A stretch of 64,000 nt of DNA from NCBI GenBank assembly GCA_024036415.1, contig JAMWET010001334.1:124001-188000 (forward strand), written 5' to 3'. Below the pieces are notes generated by a model that searched no databases, had not been told where the DNA came from, and saw only the letters and a list, made by a program, of their open reading frames with translations. Source of the stretch: Prochilodus magdalenae. Its lineage: Eukaryota > Chordata > Actinopteri > Characiformes > Prochilodontidae. Made by a program: the position numbers and the translations under genes. Below are positions 63,236-64,000 of this stretch, in pieces; positions within the stretch are counted from its first letter, which is position 1; each line of letters opens with the position of its first letter.

Positions 63236-64000
63236 CAATAGCGATTTTCAACAGGCTAACGTGTTTCGTGTCAGGACCAGTCTCCCCCATTCTAAGAAAT
63301 GCAAGGTGATGTCTGCAGTGTACTTACAAATTTACAGTCATTTCAGTCCCTACAGTAATAAAAGTAGATATGAGGTTTTAAGAAGTAAGACCTTAACGTG
63401 TGTTTATTAAATGTGTTATATCCTGAGGCTGAGAATATCAGGATGTGTATATGGATATTTAGTGTGCATTCTCTTTTTATTAGAGCTTTCATTCTTTATG
63501 CTTTTAGTTTTACAAAGAAGGTTGTTTGTCCATACCTGAAGTTCGGTCTTAGAAGTTGGTTGCACTTTTTGATTCTCTTGATCCAAGTAATCCCCACCTT
63601 TGGGTGGTCAGTCAATTGTTCTGAGAATGCTAACCATTTTCAACTGTTTTAGTAGCTATTTGTTGACAGCTACACATGCTTTCAGTCTCATAGCATTGAG
63701 TGCAATACCTGTGGAGGTGTTTCAATCTGAATCAAAAGTGGAGCTAAAGTTTCTTCTCACAAAGCTTTAGGTAGTGTTTATGTGATGGTGGCAGGTCTGG
63801 TAGGTCTACTAGGTCTTTCATGGTCGTCTAATATCCCATTTTCTTTTAGACTATTTCATTACATGTGTTTTGACTTTTGACTCTCTACTGACAATTTGCT
63901 GGAATTGGAAATAGAATAATGGAAGGATGACCTCTGACAGAGACAGTACATTACTGTTATGATGCTTAGTTATGTATTGCCATATAGCTTAACTGAAGTG
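63236..64000. other. Gene-free stretch to window end
   Basis: AT-rich, no gene. No homeobox sequence is present before the window ends. Confidence 0.5.

Overview
The window is vertebrate nuclear DNA and almost certainly from a ray-finned fish. It has GT-AG introns, abundant dinucleotide and tetranucleotide microsatellites, decayed Tc1/mariner transposons with teleost-type sequence, and other repeat remnants typical of fish genomes. Several repeats resemble ones I associate with otophysan fishes (characins, catfishes), but I cannot name the species.

One protein-coding gene is well supported: an ortholog of ZNF644, a multi-C2H2 zinc-finger partner of the G9a/GLP histone H3K9 methyltransferases. 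It lies on the + strand in five coding exons: 15843-18654, 19722-20273, 23960-24085, 24721-24826 and 25781-25976. Junction phases agree throughout and splice to 3,792 nt, or 1,263 residues plus stop. The start lies 14 nt inside the first coding exon, so non-coding 5' exons must lie upstream; one 47-nt candidate is at 4569-4615. A polyadenylation signal at 27015 gives a 3' UTR of about 1.05 kb.

Region by region: 1-15.8 kb holds two Tc1 remnants, the candidate 5' exon, microsatellites, blocks of unique sequence and a local intronic duplication at 12-13.9 kb. From 15.8 to 27.0 kb is znf644; its intron 2 carries a complex unique block and its intron 4 a 21-bp minisatellite. From 27 to 64 kb I see no gene. 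This stretch alternates between unique, gene-free blocks and repeats: a 726-bp Tc1-type element with terminal inverted repeats, a well-preserved Tc1 transposase remnant at 36.3-37.0 kb, a 19/38-bp higher-order tandem repeat at 45.2 kb, long purine-only tracts at 51-59 kb and a roughly 200-bp fold-back at 62 kb.

In human, ZNF644 is followed by a large gene desert and then the homeobox gene BARHL2. The 37-kb gene-free tail fits that layout, so the unique blocks here and in the znf644 introns are candidate long-range enhancers of a barhl2 gene beyond the right edge. That is inference: no barhl2 coding sequence is in the window.

I found no CRISPR array, tRNA, rRNA or bacterial-type feature. The items most worth checking are a lost zinc-binding cysteine in znf644 finger 3, overlapping upstream reading frames at its start, the fold-back at 62 kb, the A-B/A-B duplication at 12-13.9 kb, and the paired TAATTA element at 52.6 kb.
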